From Actinopolymorpha pittospori (GTDB lineage: Bacteria; Actinomycetota; Actinomycetes; Propionibacteriales; Actinopolymorphaceae), in assembly GCF_014873875.1 (NCBI RefSeq), contig NZ_JADBEM010000001.1, positions 7,192,001-7,256,000 of the forward strand: a DNA stretch of 64,000 nucleotides, in the 5' to 3' direction. A model generated the notes under the pieces. The model did no database searches, was not told the origin of the DNA, and worked only from the letters and a program-made list of their open reading frames with translations. Position numbers and translations under genes: made by a program. This document shows, in pieces, positions 25,978 to 34,951 of the stretch (position 1 is the first letter of the stretch; each line of letters begins with the position of its first letter).

Positions 25978-27287
25978 GGCACCGCCACGGTGACGCGGGT
26001 GGGACCTCCGGGCGGGCTGTCGATGTCCAGGCGGCCGTCGAAGGCCGTCATCCGACGCTCGATCCCGGCCAGCCCGGACCCTTCGGCCGCGGCGGCGCCA
26101 CCGATCCCGTCGTCGGTCACGGTCGCGGTGAGCGTCCGCGCCGCGTAGGCGAGTTCGACGCTCACCGAGTGGGCATGGGCGTGCTTGGCGACGTTCGCGA
26201 GGAGTTCGGCGACCGCGAAGTAGACCGCCGCCTCGACCGGACGTTCGGGGCGGGAGGGCACCGTGCTGGTGACGGTGACCTCGACCGGGGCGTCGAGTGC
26301 CATGGCCCGTACGGCGTCGACCAGGCCACGTTCGGAGAGCACCGGCGGGTTGATGCCGCGGACCAGGGAGCGCAGCTCGGCGAGCGCCGCTGCCGAGGAG
26401 GCACGGGCCTCGGCGAGGATCTCCTTCGCGGCGGCGGGATTGGCGTCGACGAGGTGTTCGGCGGCCTGCATCGACATGCCCATGGCGACCAGCCTGGCCT
26501 GGGCTCCGTCGTGCAGGTTCCGCTCGATGCGTTCGAGTTCGGCGGACTGTGTCTGGGTCAGGTCTGCTCGAATGGCTTCCAGCTCCTCCACCCTCCTGCC
26601 CAGCCGGAAGCGTGGTGCTGACCCGAGAAACCGGACGGCCAGGGGCCCGAGGATCCTCCACGCGAACGGGGCGGCGACCAGGCCGGCGACGATCATGGCG
26701 ACACCGTATCCGCGCAGACCGGGAGTCACCGTCAGGTAGGCGCCGCCGACCAGGCCGAGCAGCGGCAGGGCCGCGACCGGGAGCACGCTCACCCCGGCGA
26801 TCACGGTCCACAGACCGTCCCAGTGCAGTTGCGGATCATGGGATCGGGCGTTCAGCTTGGCCCGGCGGCGCGCCTCACGTTCGGACTTGTGGTACTCGTA
26901 GCCGTCCCACCAGAAGCCGGTGGCCATCCGGGTGACCGGCTGGGCGGTGCGGTAGGTCACCTCGATGCGCAGTCCGAGCCAGCGTTCGGCGAGCCGGCGC
27001 GCGGCCTTGGTCAGTGCCTTGCTGGTCAGCAGGTGCGTCATCCACAGCGCCGCGGAGACCCACAGCATCACCATCAACGTCTCGCCGAGAGCGACCAGCG
27101 CCTCGATCGGCCAGGATGCGGTCAGGTCATCGGACCAGGAACGGGTGAAGATCGAGCCGCCCCATCCAACGGCCACGCCGATCGCTGGCATCACAACGGT
27201 GAGTGCGGCCAGGACGACAGATCGGTACAACCCGACCACGATCTGCGAGCACCAGTGCAGGGGACCGCCTCCTGTAGGCACTTTCAT
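25962..27287 (-). CDS. Sensor histidine kinase with N-terminal membrane sensor region
   Basis: A 441-residue kinase starting ATG 27287 with AAAGGGGCAGG upstream. Hydrophobic segments at about 20-45, 65-87, 160-185 and 195-222 build a membrane sensor without a large outside loop, so it may sense the membrane or envelope itself. HisKA_3 has H259 in RIERNLHDGAQARLVAMG. The ATPase part shows AELLANVAKHAHAHSV and a GSGLAGIERRM box. Its regulator overlaps the 3' end. The small membrane protein just upstream is likely cotranscribed. Confidence 0.92.
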   Translation of the reverse strand: MKVPTGGGPLHWCSQIVVGLYRSVVLAALTVVMPAIGVAVGWGGSIFTRSWSDDLTASWPIEALVALGETLMVMLWVSAALWMTHLLTSKALTKAARRLAERWLGLRIEVTYRTAQPVTRMATGFWWDGYEYHKSEREARRRAKLNARSHDPQLHWDGLWTVIAGVSVLPVAALPLLGLVGGAYLTVTPGLRGYGVAMIVAGLVAAPFAWRILGPLAVRFLGSAPRFRLGRRVEELEAIRADLTQTQSAELERIERNLHDGAQARLVAMGMSMQAAEHLVDANPAAAKEILAEARASSAAALAELRSLVRGINPPVLSERGLVDAVRAMALDAPVEVTVTSTVPSRPERPVEAAVYFAVAELLANVAKHAHAHSVSVELAYAARTLTATVTDDGIGGAAAAEGSGLAGIERRMTAFDGRLDIDSPPGGPTRVTVAVPCALS

Positions 27288-27345
27288 CCGCCTGCCCCTT
27301 TCGCCGCGGGCCATTGTGCCAGTCGAATCTTCGAGCTGGTTCTCC

Positions 27346-27603
27346 TCACCGGTCACGGGCACTGCCAGCATGGGTCACCTCGCCATCGACGCTCGGCTGG
27401 GCGGCGGCCCGTCGGGCGCGGCGACGGCCCACCGCGCCGCTGACGCACATCACGGCGCCGATCACGGCGAGGCCTATCCCGTGGTTGAGCAGGCCGACAT
27501 AGACGGTGGACAGCGCGACCAACGCGAGCCCGGCGACCACCAGGGCCATGCCGGCGATCAGCCGGACGCGGGGGCTGAGACGGTGCAGGAAGAGCAGGAT
27601 CAT
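27346..27603 (-). CDS. Small membrane protein
   Basis: An 85-residue protein starting ATG 27603 with GGAGAAAC upstream. Two predicted membrane helices (about 15-35 and 37-58) are followed by a basic cytoplasmic tail starting GRRRARRAAA. It ends 58 bp before the histidine kinase and is probably the first gene of that operon. It may tune the kinase, but no family is recognised. Confidence 0.7.
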   Translation of the reverse strand: MILLFLHRLSPRVRLIAGMALVVAGLALVALSTVYVGLLNHGIGLAVIGAVMCVSGAVGRRRARRAAAQPSVDGEVTHAGSARDR

Positions 27604-27706
27604 CGTTGTTTCTCCGATTCTCCGGGCGATCTGGAGTCGTCCGGTCGACACCGGAGAAGCTACGGTCGGCCGACGGTCGCCTGACATCCCTGCAGACCCC
27701 GTGGAC

Positions 27707-27724
27707 GGTGGGTCTGGACCCACC
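27707..27724. promoter_or_regulatory. Palindromic operator candidate
   Basis: GGTGGGTC and GACCCACC face each other across 2 nt, a near-perfect 18-bp palindrome. It lies between the two-component operon start (27603) and the divergent acyltransferase remnant (27782), so it is probably a regulator site for one of them. Confidence 0.5.
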
Positions 27725-27781
27725 CATCCTTAGGTCCACGCCCATACCGGGCGCCCCGCGCGCTGCCTAACGTCGTGGTCC

Positions 27782-28337
27782 ATGACAGCCGACACGACGG
27801 TAGAAGCAAGACATCGAAACCAGCAGCCAGCCGCGTCCGCAGCGCGGCTGTGGTTCGTGGACAACCTGCGGATCCTGCTGACCTCGCTGGTGATCCTGCA
27901 CCACATCGCGGTCACCTACAGCGGGATCCCGATGTGGTACTACAACGAGCAGCCGCATGGCCATCGGCGCCACCCTGGTGTTCCTCCCGCTCGCGTTGGT
28001 CGGCGGGATCGAGGCGTTCGTGGGGCACGGCACCCTGAGCTCGCTGTTCTACGCGCTGTGGGACTCCACCTTCGCGGTCGGCATCGTCCTCGCAGTGCTC
28101 AGCTTCTTCCGCCGCAGGCTCAACTCCCAGGGACCGCTGCGCCGGAACCTGTCCCGCAACGTGTTCACCGTGTACGTGATCCACGCGTTCGTGGTGACGG
28201 CGGCGGGGTACGCGCTCAGCGTGGTCGACCTACCGACCCTGGCGAAGTTCGCGATCGGCGCTGTCGTGGTGCTGCCGGTCTGCTTCCTGCTCGCCGGCCC
28301 GATCCGCCGGATCCCCGGCGTCCGTCGAGTGCTCTGA
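27782..28337 (+). pseudogene. Acyltransferase 3 family remnant (internal deletion)
   Basis: The frame opens at ATG 27782 and encodes LWFVDNLRILLTSLVILHH and VTYSGIPMWYYNE, the first helix of acyltransferase-3 (OafA/YrhL-like) membrane proteins. At about 27950 the sense switches to another frame, which runs to TGA 28337 with LVFLPLALVGG, NVFTVYVIHAFVV and a final helix, the last third of the same family. Roughly 200 central residues, including the catalytic membrane core, are gone. The product cannot be functional. Confidence 0.8.
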
Positions 28338-28392
28338 ACGTACTCCCGCCTACCGGCGCCGAAGGCGGCCAGCGGTTCGGTGCCGGGATGCT

Positions 28393-28430
28393 GCGCGGGT
28401 GCTGGATTTCAGGATCGACAGCACCCGCGC
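28393..28430. terminator. Bidirectional hairpin terminator
   Basis: A perfect 12-bp inverted repeat (28393-28404 and 28419-28430, 14-nt loop) between the acyltransferase remnant and the sulfatase end. Confidence 0.75.
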
Positions 28431-28460
28431 TTCCGGCCTCAGCAACTCGCTGCCCGCCGT

Positions 28461-30356
28461 TCAGTCGGGGGTGACGATGGCGAAGTTCGGGTCGGGCGGT
28501 TCCAGCACGGCCAGGAGACGGGCGAGCACGGTGGCGTCGCCGGTGACTTCCGCGCCGTGCGCGCTGAGCGTGTCGGAGGTGATGTGGCCGGTGAGGGCGC
28601 CCAGCAGGGTCGCCTTGGGCGAGACGATGGTGGCGTCGGCGGTGTCCGGCTGAGGTCGGCAGGTGTGGACGAGGACACCGTTGTTGAGCGTCAGCCGGTA
28701 GCGGTCTCCGGTGTCGGTGACGTCCCAGTCGACGGACAGCTGGAGGTCGAAGCAGCGTGGCGCGTCGACCCTGATGGCGAGTGAGTCGAACAGCTGCGGC
28801 ACGCTGAGCTGGGCGAGCACGTCGGGCGCGGCGGTCACCGTGGGGGTGCCGAAGTTGCCGTGCCGCAGCTCGTACGCCCCGGACAGGTAGGAGTTGCGCC
28901 AGGTGCCGTTCTCGGCGCCGTAGCCGAGCTGCTCGAACGTGTCGGCGAGCAGTGCCTTGGCCGCTGTATGTTCTGGCTCGGCGAACACCACGTGGCTGAG
29001 GATCTCAGCGGCCCAGCGCAGGTCTCCCTTGTCGTAGGACCTGCGGGCGGCGGCGACCACCGCTTCGGCACCACCCATGCACTCCACGTACCGTCGGCCG
29101 GCCTCCGCCGGCGGATGGGCCCACAGGTGTGCGGGATTGCCGTCGTACCACCCCATGTATCGCTGGTAGATCGCCTTGACGTTGTGGCTCAGCGATCCGT
29201 AGTAGCCGTGCGTGTGCCATGCCGCCTCCAGCGCCGGCGGCAGCTGGATGAGCTCGGCGATCTCGCTACCGGTGTGGCCACGGTTGAGCATCCGCACCGT
29301 CTGGTCGTGCAGGTAGGCGTACAGATCCCGCTGCAGGGACAGGAACTCGCGGACCCGGGCACGCCCCCACGTGGGCCAGTGATGCGACGCGAACACGACA
29401 TCCGCGCGACTCGTGAACAGGTCGATGGCCTCGGTCAGGTACTGCGACCACACGTGCGGATCACGCACCAGTGCGCCGCGCAGCGTGAGGAGGTTGTGCA
29501 GCGTGTGTGTCGCGTTCTCCGCCATGCACAACGCCGCGTGGCGCGGGAAGAAGAAGTGCATCTCGGCCGGCGCCTCGGTACCGGGCGCCAGCTGGAACTC
29601 CATGCGCACACCGTCGACGGTCTCCTGCTGACCGGTGCGGGTGATGTCGACGGTGGGCGGGATCAGGGTCACCGTGCCCGTCGAGGTGGTCTGGCCGAGG
29701 CCCGCACCGACCTGGCCGTGCACCCCTCGCGGAAGCACGGCACCGTACATGTAGCCCGAGCGTCGCCCCATGGCCGTTCCGGTGTAGACGTTCTCCGCGA
29801 CCGCATGCTCGAGAAATCCCTCGGGCGCGAGCACAGGACAGGTGCCGGCATCGACGTCCTGCTGCGTCGTCACCCCCTTCACCCCGCCGAAGTGGTCGAC
29901 GTGGCCGTGTGTGTAGATCACGCCGGTCACCGGCCGCTCACCCCGGTGCCGGCGGTACAGGGCGAGCGCGGCGGCGGCCGTCTCGGTCGAGATGAGCGGA
30001 TCGACGACGATCACGCCGCGGTCGCCCTCGACGAACGACACGTTCGACAGGTCCAGGCCGCGCACCTGGTAGATCCCCGGCACCACCTCGAAGAGCCCCT
30101 GCAGCGCTGTCAACCCTGACTGGCGCCACAGGCTGGGGTTCACCGTGTCGGGCGCTTCGCCGGAGATGAACGCGTAGGAGTCGTTGTCCCACACAACCCT
30201 GCCGCCTTCACCGGTGATCACCCCCGGCTCCAGCGCGACCACGAAGCCGCGACGCGCATCCTCACGATCGCGCTCATCACCGAATGGCAACGACCGCCGC
30301 AGCCGGCGGTGCTGCTCTCCGATCGCGGCGATCGGCCTGTCGGCCTGCTCGACCAT
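28461..30356 (-). CDS. SdsA1-like alkylsulfatase (MBL fold)
   Basis: A 631-residue enzyme, ATG 30356 with GGGGGAGG upstream. The metallo-beta-lactamase motif is THGHVDHFGG (H150, H152, D154, H155). Further family marks are SNVSFVEGDRGVIVVDPL, ENATHTLHNLLTLRGALVRD and FASHHWPTWG. Length and order match SdsA1: catalytic domain to about 400, alpha-helical dimerisation domain (WYDGNPAHLW to about 510) and a C-terminal SCP2-like domain that can hold the alkyl tail. No signal peptide is evident, unlike the secreted Pseudomonas enzyme. It would release sulfate from primary alkyl sulfates, supplying sulfur or detoxifying surfactants. No regulator adjoins it directly. Confidence 0.92.
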   Translation of the reverse strand: MVEQADRPIAAIGEQHRRLRRSLPFGDERDREDARRGFVVALEPGVITGEGGRVVWDNDSYAFISGEAPDTVNPSLWRQSGLTALQGLFEVVPGIYQVRGLDLSNVSFVEGDRGVIVVDPLISTETAAAALALYRRHRGERPVTGVIYTHGHVDHFGGVKGVTTQQDVDAGTCPVLAPEGFLEHAVAENVYTGTAMGRRSGYMYGAVLPRGVHGQVGAGLGQTTSTGTVTLIPPTVDITRTGQQETVDGVRMEFQLAPGTEAPAEMHFFFPRHAALCMAENATHTLHNLLTLRGALVRDPHVWSQYLTEAIDLFTSRADVVFASHHWPTWGRARVREFLSLQRDLYAYLHDQTVRMLNRGHTGSEIAELIQLPPALEAAWHTHGYYGSLSHNVKAIYQRYMGWYDGNPAHLWAHPPAEAGRRYVECMGGAEAVVAAARRSYDKGDLRWAAEILSHVVFAEPEHTAAKALLADTFEQLGYGAENGTWRNSYLSGAYELRHGNFGTPTVTAAPDVLAQLSVPQLFDSLAIRVDAPRCFDLQLSVDWDVTDTGDRYRLTLNNGVLVHTCRPQPDTADATIVSPKATLLGALTGHITSDTLSAHGAEVTGDATVLARLLAVLEPPDPNFAIVTPD

Positions 30357-30596
30357 GTGCGCCTCCCCCGTGCGGGCCTCGCATCACCACACGACGGTCG
30401 CCGCGCCCGCTCGCCGCCCAGTCTCGTCGTCGTTGGCAGGAAGCGTCGTACGGCAGTGGGTTCCGACACCGGGCACATCGCCACGCTGACCTTCGGCCGA
30501 CAGACGGTTGAGCCTCGGCCGGGTGTCGGGTTGGTGTTGCACGGTGTGCAGGCCAACCTGCAGGGTCGGGCTGGTCAGCTCGGCGGACCGAGGCTT

Positions 30597-31010
30597 TTAG
30601 GAACCAGCAGATCTCTGCGCGGGAATCCGTTCGGCTTGTTTGGCCGCGAGCTCCTCGTCATCGACGAGTGTGATCATCTCGACGCCGGGGGTACACAACA
30701 TGACCACGACGAACCGGCTCCAGCTGTCCGCGAGCAGGTTCGAGACGGTGTAGTGGATGACATCGCCGCCTGGTTCCCAGAATGCCTCTCCGGCCTTGAT
30801 CGGATAAGGAGCCTCACCTTCGAGCTCGAACAGCATCTCCCCTTCGAGCATGAAGCCGAAGACGGGGCCGGAGTGACGGTGCGGAGCGATGCCGGGGTCC
30901 CCCGGCGGCAGGTCGAGGCGTCGGACCATCGCGAACGCACCCTGCGGGATGAACGGCGGCTCGACCTCCAACAGGTCCTTCTGCGTCATGTGGGAGTCAA
31001 CAACAGGCAT
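30597..31010 (-). CDS. Cupin-domain protein
   Basis: A 137-residue single-domain cupin. Motif 1 is PHRHSGPVFGFMLEGEM, with two His and the E/Q positions for metal binding; motif 2 is GEAFWEPGGDVIHYTVSN with the third His. Small cupins of this kind include dioxygenases, isomerases and sensory proteins, and I cannot decide. It lies alone between the sulfatase and an oppositely oriented oxidoreductase, with about 240 bp of apparently empty DNA on each side. Confidence 0.85.
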   Translation of the reverse strand: MPVVDSHMTQKDLLEVEPPFIPQGAFAMVRRLDLPPGDPGIAPHRHSGPVFGFMLEGEMLFELEGEAPYPIKAGEAFWEPGGDVIHYTVSNLLADSWSRFVVVMLCTPGVEMITLVDDEELAAKQAERIPAQRSAGS

Positions 31011-31238
31011 ACGACCACGCTAGCTCTGTGCGGCCGCGCCGCCAGGGCACTCACTCCCGCCGGGAGGCCCGAGGTGTCGCAGGGGTGGCGCAAGGGATGG
31101 TTGCCCCGAACGGGCCCACTTCCGGGCGATGGTCACACTCCCGACAAAGCCGTGTCCCTTTGACGCCGAAGCCGCCATACGGTGGATGGAGGGGTTACCC
31201 GGAGAGGGCGATCCGTAGACACGCAGGGGGCTCGTTCC

Positions 31239-32174
31239 ATGGAAACGATGATGGCGTTACGAGCGCACACCCGGGGCGGCCCGGAAGTCCTGGTCTATGA
31301 GTCCGCGCCACGACCCGCCCCGGGCAGCGGCGACGCGCTGGTCGCCGTCCACGCGGCGGCGATCACGTTCGCCGAACTGACCTGGCCCGAGACGTGGACC
31401 TCCGGCGGTGCCGACCGGACGCCCATCATCCCCTCCCACGAGTTCTCCGGGGTCGTGGCCGAGGTCGGCGAGGGCGTCACCGGGCTGTCCGCCGGTGACG
31501 AGGTGTACGGGCTGGCCCCCTTCGACCGGGACGGCGCCGCGGCGGAGTATGTCAGCACACCGGTGACGAGCGTGGCCGCCCGGCCCCGCACGGTGTCCCA
31601 CGTCGCCGCGGCGGCCGCCGCGCTGCCGGCGCTGACCGCGTGGGAGGCCCTCGTCGAGCATGCGGCAGTGAAACGGGGCCAGCGCGTGCTGGTGCACGGA
31701 GGCGCCGGCGGTGTCGGCTCCTTCGTGACCCAGTTGGCGGTCGCGCTGGGCGCGAGGGTCACGTGCACCGCGCACTCCCCCGACGTCGCATACGTTCTCG
31801 GCCTAGGCGCCGAGCGTGTGATCGACGCGGAGTCCCTCGACGCGGAGAAGGGCGTCTTCGACGCCGTGGTCGACGCGGTCGGGCAGGACACACCCGAAGG
31901 CCTGTTCGCGGCGCTCCACCGCGGCGGACACCTGATCACTCTGCAGGAGCCCCCCGCACAGGAGTTGGCCGACAGGTACGGCGTCACGGCTCTCTTCTTC
32001 ATCGTGGCGGCGAACCAGGACTGCCTGATCCAGCTGGCCGACATGATCGACACCGGCAGGCTGAAGTCCAACGTCGCCGCGACGTTCCCGTTGGCCGAGG
32101 GCCGCGCCGCCTACGAGAGCGGCGCCGTCCGCAGACGCCACCCGGGCAAGACCGTGCTGGTCGTGCGGGACTGA
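31239..32174 (+). CDS. NADP-dependent oxidoreductase (MDR, quinone reductase-like)
   Basis: A 311-residue zinc-independent medium-chain reductase starting ATG 31239 with AGGGGG upstream. Motifs: the GroES-like N-terminus with IPSHEFSGVVAEVGEGV, the coenzyme motif VLVHGGAGGVGSFVTQLA, and the C-terminal HPGKTVLVV. Compared with the 15810 protein it belongs to a different subgroup with an ADRTPI(I)P loop. It probably reduces quinones or unsaturated carbonyls using NADPH. No dedicated regulator is adjacent; it is convergent with the methyltransferase gene. Confidence 0.9.
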   Translation: METMMALRAHTRGGPEVLVYESAPRPAPGSGDALVAVHAAAITFAELTWPETWTSGGADRTPIIPSHEFSGVVAEVGEGVTGLSAGDEVYGLAPFDRDGAAAEYVSTPVTSVAARPRTVSHVAAAAAALPALTAWEALVEHAAVKRGQRVLVHGGAGGVGSFVTQLAVALGARVTCTAHSPDVAYVLGLGAERVIDAESLDAEKGVFDAVVDAVGQDTPEGLFAALHRGGHLITLQEPPAQELADRYGVTALFFIVAANQDCLIQLADMIDTGRLKSNVAATFPLAEGRAAYESGAVRRRHPGKTVLVVRD

Positions 32175-32248
32175 CCGGCGGGTCGACGCGTCGTCAACCC
32201 CACCTTGCCCGCTCACCCGATGTGCCCGCGGACGGCGGCGCCTTCGCC

Positions 32249-33124
32249 TCAGGGCCGTCTGGCCACCCATGCGGTCCGCACGGCGCGGACGGTGAGGTCG
32301 TCGCGTCGCAGGACGCTGTCGGGCCCGTCGCTGTCGACGAGGGTGTCGAGGGTGGCCAGATCCTCCGCGCTCAGCCGGCCGTCCAGACCGGAGCGGAGGC
32401 GTCGCAGGGACGCCTGGGCGTAGCGGCCGGTGGCGGTGGGAAGCGGGGGCGTCAGCTCGATCACGAACGTCTTCTCGGCTTGGACGGTGAAGCCCGCCTT
32501 GGCAAGGCGTGCGCCCCAGTCGGAGCCGATGTGCGGCAACTCCGCGGCCCGTCGTTCGTCCATGACGGCGTGGCAGCGCTCTTCGAGGCCGGGCCGGCCC
32601 AGGCCCAGGTCGTGGGGCAGGAAGCGCGGAAAGGAGTCCAGCTCGACCGCGACGAGGCGCCCGCCGGGGCGAAGCGCGGCGAAGACGTTGGCGAGGACGC
32701 GGTCGGGGTCTGCCATGTGGTGGAGGGAGTTGGACGCCCAGGCCAGCTCGACGGTGTCGACGGCCGGCCACGCCGCGTCCAGGTCCGCCTGGACGGTGCG
32801 GATCCGCTCGGCCACGCCGAGAGCGCGGGCCTTGCCCTCGAGGTGGCGCAGGTGGGAGGCGGACATGTCCATTGCGATCACCTCGGCCCCCTCGAAGCGC
32901 TGGAGCAGGGCGAGGGCGCCGGCACCGGTCCCGGCGCCCAGGTCGAGAATCCGGCGCGCGGGCAGGTCGGCGGTCAGCTCGTGGATCCAGGCGGTCACGT
33001 CGGACAGGTAGGACTGGAGTACTTCGGCGTCCAGGTCCAGGAGTTCGGCCATGGCCGCCTCGTCGTCCTGGCCCGCGCCGTGGTGGTGATGCCCGTGGTG
33101 GTTCGAGTGGTGGTGGTCTGCCAT
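32249..33124 (-). CDS. SAM-dependent methyltransferase with His-rich N-terminus
   Basis: A 291-residue class I methyltransferase. Motif I is ILDLGAGTGAGALALL, acidic motif II VIAMDMSAS, and a motif IV-like WASNSLHHMADP. The first 15 residues contain nine histidines (HHHSNHHGHHHH), followed by a linker, which looks like a metal-binding tail rather than part of the fold. The substrate is unknown. It is divergent, with 47 bp between starts, from an XRE-cupin regulator that probably controls both genes through the palindrome at 33164-33182. Confidence 0.9.
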   Translation of the reverse strand: MADHHHSNHHGHHHHGAGQDDEAAMAELLDLDAEVLQSYLSDVTAWIHELTADLPARRILDLGAGTGAGALALLQRFEGAEVIAMDMSASHLRHLEGKARALGVAERIRTVQADLDAAWPAVDTVELAWASNSLHHMADPDRVLANVFAALRPGGRLVAVELDSFPRFLPHDLGLGRPGLEERCHAVMDERRAAELPHIGSDWGARLAKAGFTVQAEKTFVIELTPPLPTATGRYAQASLRRLRSGLDGRLSAEDLATLDTLVDSDGPDSVLRRDDLTVRAVRTAWVARRP

Positions 33125-33163
33125 GCCTTGACCGTACGCGGAGTTTGCGCCCCCGACATAGGC

Positions 33164-33182
33164 TCTTGCGTATGACGCAAGA
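33164..33182. promoter_or_regulatory. Palindrome spanning the regulator start codon
   Basis: TCTTGCGT and ACGCAAGA are separated by exactly the ATG start codon (33172-33174) of the XRE-cupin gene, giving perfect 8-bp arms. Binding there would block transcription or translation initiation, a direct autorepression device. It lies about 40 bp from the divergent methyltransferase start. Confidence 0.65.
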
Positions 33183-33750
33183 CGGCGATCTGGACGGTCT
33201 GGTCCGCAAGCGGATCAGAGGGCTGCGGCTGGCCCGGGGTTGGTCGCTGGACGACCTGGCTGCCCGTTGCTACCTGAGCCCCTCCACCCTGAGCCGCATC
33301 GAGACGGGCCACCGACGCATCGCCCTGGACCAGCTGGCCCCGATCGCCCGCGCCCTGGGAACCACCCTCGATGAGCTGGTGACCTCCGTCAGTGACGACG
33401 ACGTGGTGATCAGACCGCACCGCGACGTGGCCCGAGGGACCACCACCTGGGTGCTGAGCCGGGAGCCCGGGCCGAACGGCGTCACTGTCGCCAAGATGCG
33501 GATCACCAGGCCGGCACCCGTACGCGGCGCCGAGGAACTGCGGGTCCATCCGGGCAGGGACTGGTTCACCGTCCTGTCCGGAACGATCGTGCTCCTGCTG
33601 GGAGAGCGGACCATCCTGGTCGAGGCCGGCGAGGCGGCGGAGTTCTCGACCATGATTCCCCACGCCTTCGGGGCTCACGCGGGCCCGGCGGAGGTGCTGT
33701 GCATCCTCGACCACGACGGACAGCGCACCCATCTGCGGCCCTCGACCTGA
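33172..33750 (+). CDS. XRE-family regulator with C-terminal cupin domain
   Basis: A 192-residue protein, ATG 33172. The N-terminal helix-turn-helix (about 10-68) reads LRLARGWSLDDLAARCYLSPSTLSRIETG; only the first twenty residues define it, LRLARGWSLDDLAARCYLSP. The C-terminal cupin (about 105-190) has EELRVHPGRDWFTVLSGTIV and MIPHAFGAHAG as ligand-binding motifs. There is no ribosome site within the 10 nt upstream, and the start codon lies in a palindrome, so leaderless translation is possible. Likely an autoregulated sensor for a small molecule modified by the divergent methyltransferase. Confidence 0.9.
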   Translation: MTQDGDLDGLVRKRIRGLRLARGWSLDDLAARCYLSPSTLSRIETGHRRIALDQLAPIARALGTTLDELVTSVSDDDVVIRPHRDVARGTTTWVLSREPGPNGVTVAKMRITRPAPVRGAEELRVHPGRDWFTVLSGTIVLLLGERTILVEAGEAAEFSTMIPHAFGAHAGPAEVLCILDHDGQRTHLRPST

Positions 33751-33778
33751 GCGGCCGCGTCCGCCCGCCGCGACCGGT

Positions 33779-34951
33779 TCAGCCCGGCGGGGCAAGGTGG
33801 CGTTGCGCCCATTCGCCGATGTCGCGGCGTTCGATCGCGGTGGCCATGAGGTCGGGGAACGCGTCGGGCGTGCAGGCGAACGCGGGGATCCCCATGCCGG
33901 CGAGCGCGGCGGCGTTGTGGTGGTCGTAGGCGGGCGCGCCGTCGTCGGACAACGCGAGCAGCACGATCACCTGGACGCCGGCGTTGGTGAGCGCACCGAT
34001 CCGGCGCAGCATCTCCTCCTCGATCCCGCCCTCGAACAGGTCGCTGATGAGGACGAGGATCGTGTTGTTCGGGCGGGCGATGAGTTGCTGGCCGTAGGCG
34101 AGGGCACGGTTGATGTCGGTGCCGCCGCCGAGCTGGGTGCCGAACAGCAGGTCGACCGGGTCGGCGAGGTGGTCGGTGAGGTCGACGACGGCGGTGTCGA
34201 AGACGACCAGGGACGTGCGCAGGGACGCCATGGAGGCGAGCACCGCGCCGAACACCGCGGAGTAGACCACCGAGGACGCCATCGATCCGCTCTGGTCGAT
34301 GCACAGGACGACGTCGCGTTGGACCGCCTGCTGGCGGCGGCCGTAGCCGATCAGGCGTTCGGGGACGATGGTGCGCTGCTGGGGTTGGTAGTGGCGCAGG
34401 TTGGCGTGGATGGTGCGCTGCCAGTCGATGTCGGCCTGCCTGCGTGGCCGGGAGGTGCGGGCGGCCCGGTTGAGGGCGCCGGTGATGGCTGAGCGGGTGC
34501 GTTGGGACAGGCGCGCCTCGAGCTGGTCGACGACCTTCGCGACGACCGCGCGTGCGGTGTCGCGGGTCGCCTCGGGCATCACGTCGTTCAGGGAGAGCAG
34601 GGTGCCGACCAGGTGGACGTCGGGTTCGATCGCCTCGAGGAGTTCGGGTTCGAGCAGGAGCCGGGTGAGGTTGAGCCGTTCGATGGCGTCCTTCTGCATG
34701 ACCTGGACGACGCTGGCCGGGAAGTAGGTGCGGATGTCGCCGAGCCAGCGGGCCACCCGCGGTGCGGAGGCGGCGAGGTTCCCGGCGCGTTTGGGGTCGC
34801 CGGTACGGGGGCGCTGGTCGGAGTCGTAGAGGGCGGCCAGGGCGGCGTCGACCTTGGCGTCGTCGCCGGACAGGTCGGCGCCGGTGCCGTCGTCGCTGCC
34901 GCCGAGGACGAGTCGCCAGCGGCGCAGGCGTTCCTCGGTTGGTTCGCTCAC
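33779..34951 (-). CDS. VWA-domain protein of the MoxR/DUF5682 operon
   Basis: A 390-residue cytoplasmic protein starting GTG 34951, which overlaps the DUF5682 stop as GTGA. An N-terminal helical part (1-210) carries the Arg-rich stretch RTSRPRRQADIDWQRT. The von Willebrand A domain has the MIDAS motif DQSGS (D219, S221, S223), the Thr loop GGGTDIN, and the Asp in LISDLFEGG. VWA proteins paired with MoxR ATPases act as adaptors for metal insertion or complex remodelling. It is the last gene of the five-gene operon; its partners are the MoxR at 37230 and the two DUF proteins. Confidence 0.9.
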   Translation of the reverse strand: MSEPTEERLRRWRLVLGGSDDGTGADLSGDDAKVDAALAALYDSDQRPRTGDPKRAGNLAASAPRVARWLGDIRTYFPASVVQVMQKDAIERLNLTRLLLEPELLEAIEPDVHLVGTLLSLNDVMPEATRDTARAVVAKVVDQLEARLSQRTRSAITGALNRAARTSRPRRQADIDWQRTIHANLRHYQPQQRTIVPERLIGYGRRQQAVQRDVVLCIDQSGSMASSVVYSAVFGAVLASMASLRTSLVVFDTAVVDLTDHLADPVDLLFGTQLGGGTDINRALAYGQQLIARPNNTILVLISDLFEGGIEEEMLRRIGALTNAGVQVIVLLALSDDGAPAYDHHNAAALAGMGIPAFACTPDAFPDLMATAIERRDIGEWAQRHLAPPG

